NCBI GenBank assembly: GCA_964639675.1
Contig: CAZXEK010000033.1
Span: 1-31,776, forward strand
DNA length: 31,776 bases
Origin: JACQCV01 sp964639675
GTDB lineage: Bacteria; Patescibacteriota; Minisyncoccia; Phycocordibacterales; UBA12445
Direction of reading: 5' to 3'
Positions 6,491 to 13,146 of the stretch are shown one piece after another. The notes below the pieces were generated by a model. It worked only from the letters and a program-made list of their open reading frames with translations. It made no database searches and was not told where the DNA came from. Made by a program: the position numbers and the translations under genes. Each line of letters opens with the position of its first letter. Position 1 is the first letter of the stretch.

Positions 6491-8851
6491 TCAACTAGTC
6501 TGACCTCCACGTGATCTCCACTGCCAATTTTCTATCTCATCTGGATCGACCCCGAATTTTTTAATGTACTCACGATGGTCGAGAAGTTTCTTACTATACT
6601 TATCTATGGCCAGACTGGCCTGATCTGATACCACCTTCCCTAAACGTAATAATTCTTGTAGCGCTTCAATGACCAGATGGTAACGACTGGTACCATTTCT
6701 GACATGCATGTCAAATGGTGTGGTCGTCGAACCATTTTCGGTATAACCGTGGATAAAAAACTTTCTTCTTCCATCCTGTTTCTCGAAGAGGGCCTGTTTC
6801 AAGGTCTCAGGATATCCGTGAAAATTAAAAATCACGGGCTTGTCGGCAGTAAAATAATCCTCAAAGACAATGGGTACTCTGCATAAAGCATTACCCACAC
6901 CTAGAGAACAAACCTCCAAAATATTTACAAATCTAACTCTCACTTCTGGCATCTCTCGCTTTAAAATATCTATCGCCGCTAAAGATTCCTTGGTTAAATA
7001 GTCCCCAGCCGCGGAAAAGACAATATCCGGGTCCGAATCAGAAGCAAAATTCCAGATAGACACTCCGGTCTCTAATTGACTCTTAGCTTCCGCCGGCGTA
7101 AGCCACCGAGGCTCAACTGTCTTACCAGCAACAATTATATTGATCTCATTTTTTGAAGTTAAACATTTTTCCAAAACGGCCAAGGTGCTATTGCCATCTG
7201 GTGGGAAATAAACATGGACAAAACAACCAGATTTTAAAAGTATGTTGCTGATAAAACCCGGATTCTGATGAGAGAAACCATTGTGCTCCTGCCTCCATCC
7301 GGATGATGTCAAAATGTAATTAAGTGATGAAATATCTCCACGCCACGATATCTCTCGTGCCACCTTTAGAAATTTCGAATACTGATCTACCATACTAGCG
7401 ACAACCTGAATGAAAGCCTCATAAGAGGCAAAAACCGCATGTCTGCCAGTTAAAATATATCCCTGTAAAAGCGCCTGTAGAGAGTGCTCAGATAACATCT
7501 CCATCACTCTACCATCTGGGGTAAGATCTTTGTCCCACTCTCTTATTGGCCAGACAAAAGCTCTAGAGGTCGTCTCAAAAACCTTATCAAGCTTATTGGA
7601 GTAAGTTTCATCAGGAGACATAAGGCGAAAATTTCTATTATCTTTGTTCAGTTTAAAAACCGCGTTTAGATATTCCCCGGCACGTCTCATGCTACTCGAG
7701 CCAATGGTCCCAGGAACTAGAGCATCTTCAGAAAACTCTCCTCTGCTTGGCACAACTATATCCTTCCTCACAATAGCGCCGCCCATCGTATGTTTACTAT
7801 CCCCCATCCGAAGATCAACTGATGGCACAAGCTCTCTAATTTCATTAATAAAACCACCATGGTCACTAAAAAGTTCTTCAAATTTGTAAGATGTCAGCCA
7901 TTTATTCAAAGCGTTTAACTCTGCCCTGTCGGTTTTTGTATTTGATCCCACGACCTGATGTGAGAGACAATTTCCCTCTATCTTTTGTCCATGCAACTTT
8001 TTAATCCCCGTCCAGCCTTTCGGGGTTTTCAAAATTATCATAGGGAATCTTGGGGGGATCTCCGTCCTGATTCCATCTCTGGCCTCTTCCTGAATACGAC
8101 GGATCGACTGATAAGATCTCTCCAAGGCATCAGACATATCTTCATAAATACTTTTACCTTCTACAAGAATCGGCTCATAACCATAACCAGAAAAGAGAGA
8201 CCTAAGCTCCCTATTACTCATCCTGCCAAAAATTGTCGGCCCAGAAATCTTGTAGCCGTTAAGGTGTAAAATGGGCAGAACTGCGCCGTTGCCCTTCGGG
8301 CTTACAAATTTATTCAAGTGCCAGGCAGTTGCAGTCGGGCCAGTCTCAGCTTCACCATCACCAATAAGACAAGCGGCAATCAAGTTTGGATTATCCAGAA
8401 CTGCGCCGTAAGAAGTTCCTAAGGCATACCCAAGCTCGCCACCCTCCAGGATAACCCCAGGTGCACCTGGGTTACTGTGGCTTGGAAATCCGTACGGCCA
8501 ACTAAAATTTTTCATAATATATCCAAGACCCAAAACATCATGCGTAGCGGCCGGATAATACTTTTGCAAGGTACCCTCCATAAAAAGATTGGCCTGAATC
8601 GCGGGGAAACCGTGCCCCGGACCTAGAACGAAAATCATTTCGGTCTTATGTTTTTTAATAAGATAGTTCAGATTGGCATAGACAAAATTTATACCAGGAC
8701 ATGTACCCCAGTGACCCAAGAGTCTCGGCTTGATATCCTCGAACTTAAGCCTCCTTTCCATCAAAAAATTGTCCTGCAAATATATCTGTGCCGCTGATAG
8801 ATAGTTTAGAGCCCTAACATACTTTTTAATTGATTGAACTTCGCTACTCAT
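6491..8851 (-). CDS. xfp: D-xylulose 5-phosphate/fructose 6-phosphate phosphoketolase
   Basis: A 786-residue thiamine-diphosphate enzyme that splits xylulose 5-phosphate (and often fructose 6-phosphate) with phosphate into acetyl phosphate plus glyceraldehyde 3-phosphate (or erythrose 4-phosphate). Motifs include GHWGTCPGINFVYANL, VLGPGHGFPA, SHSNPGAPGVILEGGELGY and the cofactor site GDGEAETGPTATAWHLN. Later blocks are SSGWRQEHNGFSHQNPGF and VYFPPDGNS. The length is full for the family. The ATG at 8851 is chosen over a TTG at 8881 because a TATAAT ends 9 nt before it. It is co-transcribed with ackA. Confidence 0.97.
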   Translation of the reverse strand: MSSEVQSIKKYVRALNYLSAAQIYLQDNFLMERRLKFEDIKPRLLGHWGTCPGINFVYANLNYLIKKHKTEMIFVLGPGHGFPAIQANLFMEGTLQKYYPAATHDVLGLGYIMKNFSWPYGFPSHSNPGAPGVILEGGELGYALGTSYGAVLDNPNLIAACLIGDGEAETGPTATAWHLNKFVSPKGNGAVLPILHLNGYKISGPTIFGRMSNRELRSLFSGYGYEPILVEGKSIYEDMSDALERSYQSIRRIQEEARDGIRTEIPPRFPMIILKTPKGWTGIKKLHGQKIEGNCLSHQVVGSNTKTDRAELNALNKWLTSYKFEELFSDHGGFINEIRELVPSVDLRMGDSKHTMGGAIVRKDIVVPSRGEFSEDALVPGTIGSSSMRRAGEYLNAVFKLNKDNRNFRLMSPDETYSNKLDKVFETTSRAFVWPIREWDKDLTPDGRVMEMLSEHSLQALLQGYILTGRHAVFASYEAFIQVVASMVDQYSKFLKVAREISWRGDISSLNYILTSSGWRQEHNGFSHQNPGFISNILLKSGCFVHVYFPPDGNSTLAVLEKCLTSKNEINIIVAGKTVEPRWLTPAEAKSQLETGVSIWNFASDSDPDIVFSAAGDYLTKESLAAIDILKREMPEVRVRFVNILEVCSLGVGNALCRVPIVFEDYFTADKPVIFNFHGYPETLKQALFEKQDGRRKFFIHGYTENGSTTTPFDMHVRNGTSRYHLVIEALQELLRLGKVVSDQASLAIDKYSKKLLDHREYIKKFGVDPDEIENWQWRSRGGQTS

Positions 8852-8860
8852 ATTGTTTCC

Positions 8861-8866
8861 ATTATA
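8861..8866 (-). promoter_or_regulatory. -10 element of xfp-ackA
   Basis: TATAAT on the minus strand, 9 nt before the xfp ATG, with a weak TTGTTT 16 nt upstream. Transcription should start within about 3 nt of the ATG. It lies back to back with the promoter of the structured RNA. Confidence 0.55.
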
Positions 8867-8872
8867 GTCTGC

Positions 8873-8901
8873 TTGCGACAAAAAACAAAAAGTAATAAAA
8901 T
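8873..8901 (+). promoter_or_regulatory. Promoter of the structured RNA
   Basis: TTGCGA (8873-8878), a 17-nt spacer and TAAAAT (8896-8901). The predicted start is near 8908, just ahead of the folded region. Confidence 0.5.
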
Positions 8902-8907
8902 GTTGTT

Positions 8908-9154
8908 AGAGTTCTTTGAAGTACTGAACTATCAAGAGCGCGGCGAGAGAACTAGCTCATTGACCCGTCAGCAACTGATCATCAAGACTATAAGGTGCTT
9001 GCACCGTCTAATCTTGATGACACAGTGCCTCATCTAGCCCTAGATCCGACTAAGTCGGACGGGCAGCCAGTAAAATGGCCTAGCCTTTTTAGGAAAGATA
9101 ATGAAGTCAATTTTTAGTAAAGACCTATTCCAAAAGAGTGGGTCTTTACTTTTT
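8908..9154 (+). ncRNA. Structured RNA resembling an S-box (SAM-I clan) riboswitch
   Basis: In order: TATCAAGAG (8930-8938); a kink-turn-like P2 with GAG/CTC around an AACTAG loop followed by TGA (8945-8963); GCAAC (8971-8975); P3 with 9 perfect pairs (8979-8987 with 9012-9020). Then come GTGCC (9025-9029); P4 GCCC/GGGC around TCCGAC-TAA-GTCGGA; and GAAAGATAA (9093-9101), whose GATA can pair with the first TATC. CTAG in the P2 loop and near 9034 could form the pseudoknot. These match the order of SAM-I landmarks. P1 is short, and the next gene has no methionine link, so ligand and target are uncertain. Confidence 0.5.
9116..9154 (+). terminator. Intrinsic terminator after the structured RNA
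   Basis: AGTAAAGACC (9116-9125) pairs with GGTCTTTACT (9141-9150), followed by TTTT. It ends the upstream RNA, either as a riboswitch expression platform or as the end of a free-standing RNA. Confidence 0.85.
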
Positions 9155-9169
9155 GAAAGATTAAACCTG

Positions 9170-9178
9170 TGGTAAAAT
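9170..9178 (+). promoter_or_regulatory. Extended -10 of the 154-aa membrane protein gene
   Basis: TGGTAAAAT followed by 7 nt and the ATG at 9186. It lies after the terminator, so this gene can be transcribed independently of the structured RNA. Confidence 0.5.
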
Positions 9179-9185
9179 TAATGTG

Positions 9186-9650
9186 ATGGCAGAAACTAAA
9201 ATAATAGAGTGGCAGGCACCAGATCACGACTTACCAAACAAGCCAGTAGACTGGTATATCTCTGTCGTAGTTGTCGGCATCTCTATATCTGTCGCATCGC
9301 TATTTTTACACAATCTTCTTTTTGCTATATTCTGCCTCTTGTCAACAATTTCAATTATTATCCACATGGCTAAAAAACCAGAGATAATTGATTTCTCTCT
9401 AACCACTCAGGGAGTTTGGATCAGACACGACTTCTTCCCCTACAGCAAACTCCATTCCTTCTGGATCAACCATGCCAAAAACAAAGATGAGATAATTCTA
9501 CACTCAGATCGTAATGTTTTACCTCATTTAATAGTTCCGATTAAGGATGTCGATCCAGAATATGTAAGAGTCGAACTCAAACGACATATTCCAGAAAGAT
9601 ATGCGCATAAAAACTTTTTCGACATTGCTTTAGAATATCTAGGATTTTAA
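9186..9650 (+). CDS. Unknown membrane protein with two helices and a C-terminal soluble domain
   Basis: A 154-residue protein. A polar start containing WQAPDHDLPNKPVDWY leads into two closely spaced transmembrane helices (about residues 23-42 and 45-61). A beta-rich C-terminal domain follows (FSLTTQGVWIRHDFFPYSKL), recalling small PH-like membrane-linked domains common in CPR genomes. No catalytic motif is visible. The ATG is set by the -10 spacing. It is convergent with the malic enzyme gene, 9 nt apart. Function unknown. Confidence 0.8.
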   Translation: MAETKIIEWQAPDHDLPNKPVDWYISVVVVGISISVASLFLHNLLFAIFCLLSTISIIIHMAKKPEIIDFSLTTQGVWIRHDFFPYSKLHSFWINHAKNKDEIILHSDRNVLPHLIVPIKDVDPEYVRVELKRHIPERYAHKNFFDIALEYLGF

Positions 9651-9659
9651 AAAACAAAA

Positions 9660-10796
9660 TCAATAAACCATCTTAGCCACCGCTTTCACCAGCCCTTTAT
9701 CAAATTGGGTTGGTAAAATTTTATCTGGAGTAGGATTCTTAACAAAGGCGGCAATAGCCTCAGCTGCTCTCAAAAAAACTTGATCGTTAAACTGAAGAAG
9801 ATGGTTGTCTAACGCGCCTCTAAACAGACCTGGGAAACCAAGAGAGTTATTAAGTTGATTATCGAAATCAGAACGGCCGGTGGCTATGATAAAGGCTCCA
9901 GCTTTTTTCGCAAGATCTGGCATGATCTCCGGCACCGGATTGGCCAAGGCAAAAATTATAGGATCTTTATCCATAGACCGAACCATCTCTTTACTTAAAA
10001 GTCCCGCCTTGGAAACACCTATAAATATATGCGCCCCAAGAAGGATCTGACTCAAGGGCCCTCTGACTAAAGATGAATTCGTAGCTTTAGACAAGATAAC
10101 TTTCTCAATATTCAAACCCAGACGACCTTTATAAATAGCCCCCTCTGTATCACAAACAATAATTTTTTTAAAACCATACTTCACTAGTAGATAGGCTATG
10201 GCACTCCCCGCCGCTCCGGCACCGTTAATGACAATCCTAGCTTCTTCTATCCCAATCTTTCTCAGTCTAATAGCATTTATAAGAGCCGCTAAAACTACAG
10301 TAGCAGTACCGTGCTGGTCATCATGCATAACGGGGATAGAAAGTTCTCTCCTTAACCTAGACTCTATCTCAAAACAACGTGGTGCTGATATATCTTCGAG
10401 ATTAATGGCCCCAAAAACTGGAGCAATCTGTTTGACCGCTGTAATTATCTCCTCAGTATTTTGGGTCGCCAGACAGATAGGAAAGGCATCGATATTAGCA
10501 AACTCTTTTAAAATCGCGGCTTTGCCTTCCATAACCGGTATAGCCGCATACGGACCAAGATTTCCCAAACCAAGAATTGCTGAACCATCAGAAACTATTG
10601 CTACACTATTTTTCTTCAATGTGTAATCAAAAGCTTTCTTATTGTCCTTGCCGATCTCAATCGAGACGGCTGCAACTCCAGGAGTGTAAGCTAGGGACAG
10701 TTCGTCCCGATTACGTAAAGGAACCTTACTCTGGATACCTATTTTACCCCCATACTTTTTGTGAAGCACCAATGCCCCTTTATAGTAGTCTTTCAT
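9660..10796 (-). CDS. NAD(P)-dependent malic enzyme (short bacterial type)
   Basis: A 378-residue enzyme that oxidatively decarboxylates malate to pyruvate. Motifs include LAYTPGVAAVS, the site VSDGSAILGLGNLGPYA, MEGKAAILKEFA, DISAPRCFEIE, the metal-binding run PVMHDDQHGTA and the Rossmann loop INGAGAAGSAIA. FALANPVPEI and SDFDNQLNNSLGFPGLFRGA lie towards the C-terminus. It is the short form without the phosphotransacetylase-like tail. The ATG at 10796 is chosen over an in-frame GTG at 10814. Its upstream bases repeat the 3' end of the neighbouring tRNA-Arg. Confidence 0.95.
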   Translation of the reverse strand: MKDYYKGALVLHKKYGGKIGIQSKVPLRNRDELSLAYTPGVAAVSIEIGKDNKKAFDYTLKKNSVAIVSDGSAILGLGNLGPYAAIPVMEGKAAILKEFANIDAFPICLATQNTEEIITAVKQIAPVFGAINLEDISAPRCFEIESRLRRELSIPVMHDDQHGTATVVLAALINAIRLRKIGIEEARIVINGAGAAGSAIAYLLVKYGFKKIIVCDTEGAIYKGRLGLNIEKVILSKATNSSLVRGPLSQILLGAHIFIGVSKAGLLSKEMVRSMDKDPIIFALANPVPEIMPDLAKKAGAFIIATGRSDFDNQLNNSLGFPGLFRGALDNHLLQFNDQVFLRAAEAIAAFVKNPTPDKILPTQFDKGLVKAVAKMVY

Positions 10797-10801
10797 ATGT
10801 T

Positions 10802-10979
10802 CCCGGCAGGACACTTTGTTATCTCACCGACTCGGAAACCCCCGGTTTTCCGACGGCTCCGCCTGCCTTCCTCCACGGGAAAACTTTAGTTTTCCCGACC
10901 CCTTTCCAGTTCGATTCCTGCCAGTTCGCTATTCGCTTTATGGGGTACAGATCAGTGGTGCTCCCGGCAGGAATCGAAC
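10802..10979 (-). repeat. Cluster of tRNA-derived and simple palindromes downstream of tRNA-Arg(GCG)
   Basis: The T-arm end of the tRNA (10966-10979) has a perfect 14-bp inverted copy at 10909-10922. A direct partial copy of the acceptor/T-arm junction, CCCGGCAGGA, lies at 10802-10811 just before the malic enzyme gene. Between them are a perfect 10-bp hairpin (10876-10885 with 10888-10897) and a second hairpin (10833-10840 with 10844-10852, one bulge). This fills the gap between the tRNA and the next gene. Confidence 0.7.
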
Positions 10980-11030
10980 CTGCATTTCATCCTTCGCAGG
11001 GATGTGTCCTATCCATTGAACGACAAGAGC
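10956..11030 (-). tRNA. tRNA-Arg (anticodon GCG)
   Basis: The acceptor is GCTCTTG with CGGGAGC, the D-stem is GTTC/GGAC, and the anticodon arm is CATCC-CTGCGAA-GGATG. The T arm is GCAGG-TTCGATT-CCTGC and the discriminator is A. CCA is encoded (10956-10958), unlike the other tRNAs here. The anticodon GCG reads CGC/CGU; most bacteria use ACG modified to inosine for these codons. Confidence 0.95.
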
Positions 11031-11111
11031 GCAAGATCTATGCTATCCTATCAACCAGCAAAAAACAAACCTACAATCCTAAATCTATAACCCCAAAATT
11101 TTTATCCCAAA

Positions 11112-11153
11112 TGTCAGACTTCCCTGACGGCCGTGGCTTAGAGGAGTCTGACA
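11112..11153. repeat. 9-bp inverted repeat
   Basis: TGTCAGACT (11112-11120) and AGTCTGACA (11145-11153) pair perfectly around a 24-nt loop. It lies in the 279-nt gap between tRNA-Arg(GCG) and tRNA-Lys, with no gene seen and the strand unknown. Confidence 0.55.
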
Positions 11154-11165
11154 TAGTCTCATAGG

Positions 11166-11243
11166 TATCTACTCACAAAAATGACCGAGCGAAAGCCTAA
11201 AATTACTTTTGTCGCGAATTTCCCTTATGACTGTGAGTAGATA
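11166..11243. repeat. 11-bp inverted repeat
   Basis: TATCTACTCAC (11166-11176) and GTGAGTAGATA (11233-11243) pair perfectly around 56 nt. With the preceding repeat it forms a tandem of hairpins upstream of tRNA-Lys. It may be a mobile palindromic element or an unrecognised RNA. Confidence 0.55.
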
Positions 11244-11309
11244 TTCTCATAGCCGTAGACAGTTTACTCTATTTTTGATATTGTTTTTTATACAATTTGT
11301 ATATTATAT

Positions 11310-11382
11310 GCGTCCATAGCTCAGTCGGTAGAGCACCTGCCTTTTAAGCAGAGGGTCGTTGGTTCGATTCCAACTGGACGCA
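11310..11382 (+). tRNA. tRNA-Lys (anticodon TTT)
   Basis: A 73-nt tRNA. The acceptor is GCGTCCA with TGGACGC, the D-stem is GCTC/GAGC, and the anticodon arm is CCTGC-CTTTTAA-GCAGA with one C-A mismatch at its base. The T arm is GTTGG-TTCGATT-CCAAC and the discriminator is A. CCA is not encoded. Its 3' end merges with a palindromic repeat element. Confidence 0.96.
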
Positions 11383-11468
11383 CAACGAACGAAGTGAGGT
11401 TGTGCGTCCAGAGCAGATGAACTATTTCATCTGCGTTTGGAATCGAAGCCCGATTGAGATATTTTATG
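11366..11468 (+). repeat. 103-bp repeat, copy 1, overlapping the tRNA-Lys 3' end
   Basis: It begins inside the T arm of tRNA-Lys. CTGGACGCACAA (11374-11385) pairs perfectly with 11400-11411 around a loop containing CGAACGAAGTGAGG. A second hairpin, GCAGATGAA-CTAT-TTCATCTGC, follows. An outer pairing of CGATTCCAA with TTGGAATCG closes both, giving a three-way junction. Copy 2 lies 165 bp downstream with one mismatch. Confidence 0.88.
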
Positions 11469-11530
11469 ATTCCGAGCTAGTTGAGGAAGAAATAAAATAT
11501 CCAATTGGGGTACAGGTTCCTGTAAGGAAC

Positions 11531-11633
11531 GATTCCAACTGGACGCACAACGAACGAAGTGAGGTTGTACGTCCAGAGCAGATGAACTATTTCATCTGCG
11601 TTTGGAATCGAAGCCCGATTGAGATATTTTATG
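11531..11633 (+). repeat. 103-bp repeat, copy 2, abutting the SpoU methyltransferase start
   Basis: A direct copy of 11366-11468 differing at one base (G to A in the second arm of the large hairpin). It contains the tRNA-Lys T-arm and acceptor 3' part but not a whole tRNA. Its last three bases are the ATG at 11631. The 62-bp spacer between copies also holds a near-complement of the copy's end. Confidence 0.88.
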
Positions 11634-12098
11634 TCAATGGTTTTAATTCTAGATAACATTCGGAGTATATTTAATGTCGGTTCTATTTTTAGAACTGCTG
11701 AGTGTGTTGGTGTGTCGAAGATATATCTAGTCGGTGTGACACCATCCCCGATCGATCGGTTTGGTCGCATAAGAAAAGATCTCGCTAAGGTCGCACTGGG
11801 TGCCGAAAGGAATATATCATGGGAGCATGCTGACAGTGTCGAAACTCTTATTAAAAAACTTAGAGAAGATGGTTACCAGATTGTTGCTTTAGAACAGGCA
11901 AAAATTTCTACTGATTATAAAAAATTTAGGCCCAAATTTCCAGTTGCTATTTTATTTGGAGAGGAGAGGCACGGTATCTCCTCGGACATTTTAAAAAAGT
12001 GTGATCACGTTATAGAGATTACAATGATGGGGAAGAAGGAGTCTTTGAATGTCTCGGTCGCCGCTGGTGTAGCTTTGTTTAGAATATTAAATATTTAA
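11631..12098 (+). CDS. SpoU/TrmH-family RNA 2'-O-methyltransferase
   Basis: A 155-residue SPOUT methyltransferase with a trefoil-knot SAM site. Motif 1 is NIRSIFNVGSIFRTAE, motif 2 is ILFGEERHGIS, and motif 3 is MMGKKESLNVSVAAGVALF. It is a minimal form with no extra RNA-binding domain, close in size to TrmL/TrmH cores. The exact target (tRNA position 34 or 18, or rRNA) cannot be read from this. The start is the ATG at 11631 or 11637. The first sits at the end of repeat copy 2, so its leader is repeat sequence. Convergent with mutM. Confidence 0.92.
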   Translation: MSMVLILDNIRSIFNVGSIFRTAECVGVSKIYLVGVTPSPIDRFGRIRKDLAKVALGAERNISWEHADSVETLIKKLREDGYQIVALEQAKISTDYKKFRPKFPVAILFGEERHGISSDILKKCDHVIEITMMGKKESLNVSVAAGVALFRILNI

Positions 12099-12132
12099 CT
12101 CCGTCTATTCCATGCTTCTATGACGACTATAG

Positions 12133-13110
12133 TTATGTGAATGGCGAAGCCGTTTGGGAGGTGGGTGTTTGGTACGGAGTTAGCTTTTGGTGTTCGCTAC
12201 AAAAGTGAGCACTGCGGGTAGCGACAATGATACGTATTATTTTACCAGGACAGTTTTTCCTTAGGCAGTTTTCGCCCGTTCTTCTATAGACCATATGCAC
12301 TTTTTGGAAACCTCCGCGCTCGCCGTGGATATTTCTATAGTCTGAAGTTGAATCTCCTCCAAGTTTAATAGATTTCTGTAAGATATTTTTCATAATTGCA
12401 TATATTTTAACCATCTTTTCTCTTTGAATGTCGGTTACTTTTTGAAGAGGGTGGACAGCTGCTGCCCAGAGTATCTCGTCTGAATATATGTTGCCAATTC
12501 CGGCAATTAACTCTTGATTCATCATGGCCTGTTTTATTGGCCAAGAACTTTTCCTGTTTAGTCTCTCTATAAGTATCTTAGAGGTTAGACTTTGCTCTAA
12601 AGGTTCTGGGCCCAGTAGACTCAAGTCAGGATGACTTTTGATCTTAGTGCTGTCTATAAGTATTACCTTGGCAAATTTACGAACATCAGCTAAAACAAGT
12701 TGATGTTCATTTGAGAGGAAGAAGATTAGATGGATGAATCTATTATATGGGTCGTGCAAAGGTGAGATAGAGGTTAGGTTTGATGCGAATTTCCCTTGTG
12801 TCTTTGTCGGGATCCAATTCCAACCTGGCTTATCATTCTTGCCGGCCGGTCGCCACTTCCCATACATAACATGTCCGGTCATTTTCATATGGATTAGAAG
12901 AGTTTTACCTCCGGAAAGTTTAATTAGTATATTTTTACCTCGTCTTTCTGCTCCTAAAATTTTTTTACCCACAATCTCTTTCTTAAAATCGGTAAACTGC
13001 GGAAACTTAATAAGCTTAGGCCAGTCTGACCAGACCTCTTTTATAGTAAGTTTTTTTGCAACACTATTTATACCATTGACGGTAGTTGTTACTTCTGGGA
13101 GTTCTGGCAT
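12133..13110 (-). CDS. mutM: Formamidopyrimidine-DNA glycosylase (Fpg/MutM)
   Basis: A 325-residue base-excision repair enzyme removing oxidised purines, with AP lyase activity. The N-terminus MPELPEV gives the catalytic Pro and Glu, and LLIHMKMTGH holds the beta-hairpin Lys. The helix-two-turn-helix is NQELIAGIGNIYSDEILW. The zinc finger is altered: CLRKNCPGK is followed by HFCSEHQ, so the fourth ligand appears to be His rather than Cys. About 15 extra polar residues follow the finger and there is an insert near residue 95. It lies 36 nt downstream of murE. Confidence 0.95.
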   Translation of the reverse strand: MPELPEVTTTVNGINSVAKKLTIKEVWSDWPKLIKFPQFTDFKKEIVGKKILGAERRGKNILIKLSGGKTLLIHMKMTGHVMYGKWRPAGKNDKPGWNWIPTKTQGKFASNLTSISPLHDPYNRFIHLIFFLSNEHQLVLADVRKFAKVILIDSTKIKSHPDLSLLGPEPLEQSLTSKILIERLNRKSSWPIKQAMMNQELIAGIGNIYSDEILWAAAVHPLQKVTDIQREKMVKIYAIMKNILQKSIKLGGDSTSDYRNIHGERGGFQKVHMVYRRTGENCLRKNCPGKIIRIIVATRSAHFCSEHQKLTPYQTPTSQTASPFT

Positions 13111-13146
13111 GGTAAAAATTAAAAAGTAAAAATGAAGAATATAAAA

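Noticed and set aside
7261..7280. CTGATGAG inside xfp, the hammerhead core heptamer
   Set aside because: It has no stem II hairpin, no GAAA in the right place and no cleavage-site partner; it is ordinary coding sequence. A similar hit in murE near 13577 fails for the same reasons.
9116..9154. Terminator read on the minus strand as an end signal for something leftward
   Set aside because: On the minus strand the stem is followed by A-rich, not T-rich, sequence, so it works only rightward.
10577..11164. A 195-aa plus-strand frame running through the tRNA-Arg(GCG) gene
   Set aside because: It crosses a tRNA, several palindromes and the antisense of malic enzyme; it has no family features.
11366..11633. 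CRISPR array or attachment sites at the repeated 103-bp unit
   Set aside because: Only two long copies with internal palindromes, no regular spacers, and no cas or integrase gene in the window.
11402..11656. An 84-aa plus-strand frame with an internal repeat across the tRNA-Lys downstream region
   Set aside because: It is simply translation of the two 103-bp repeat copies; it has no start signal and its coding potential follows from the palindromes.
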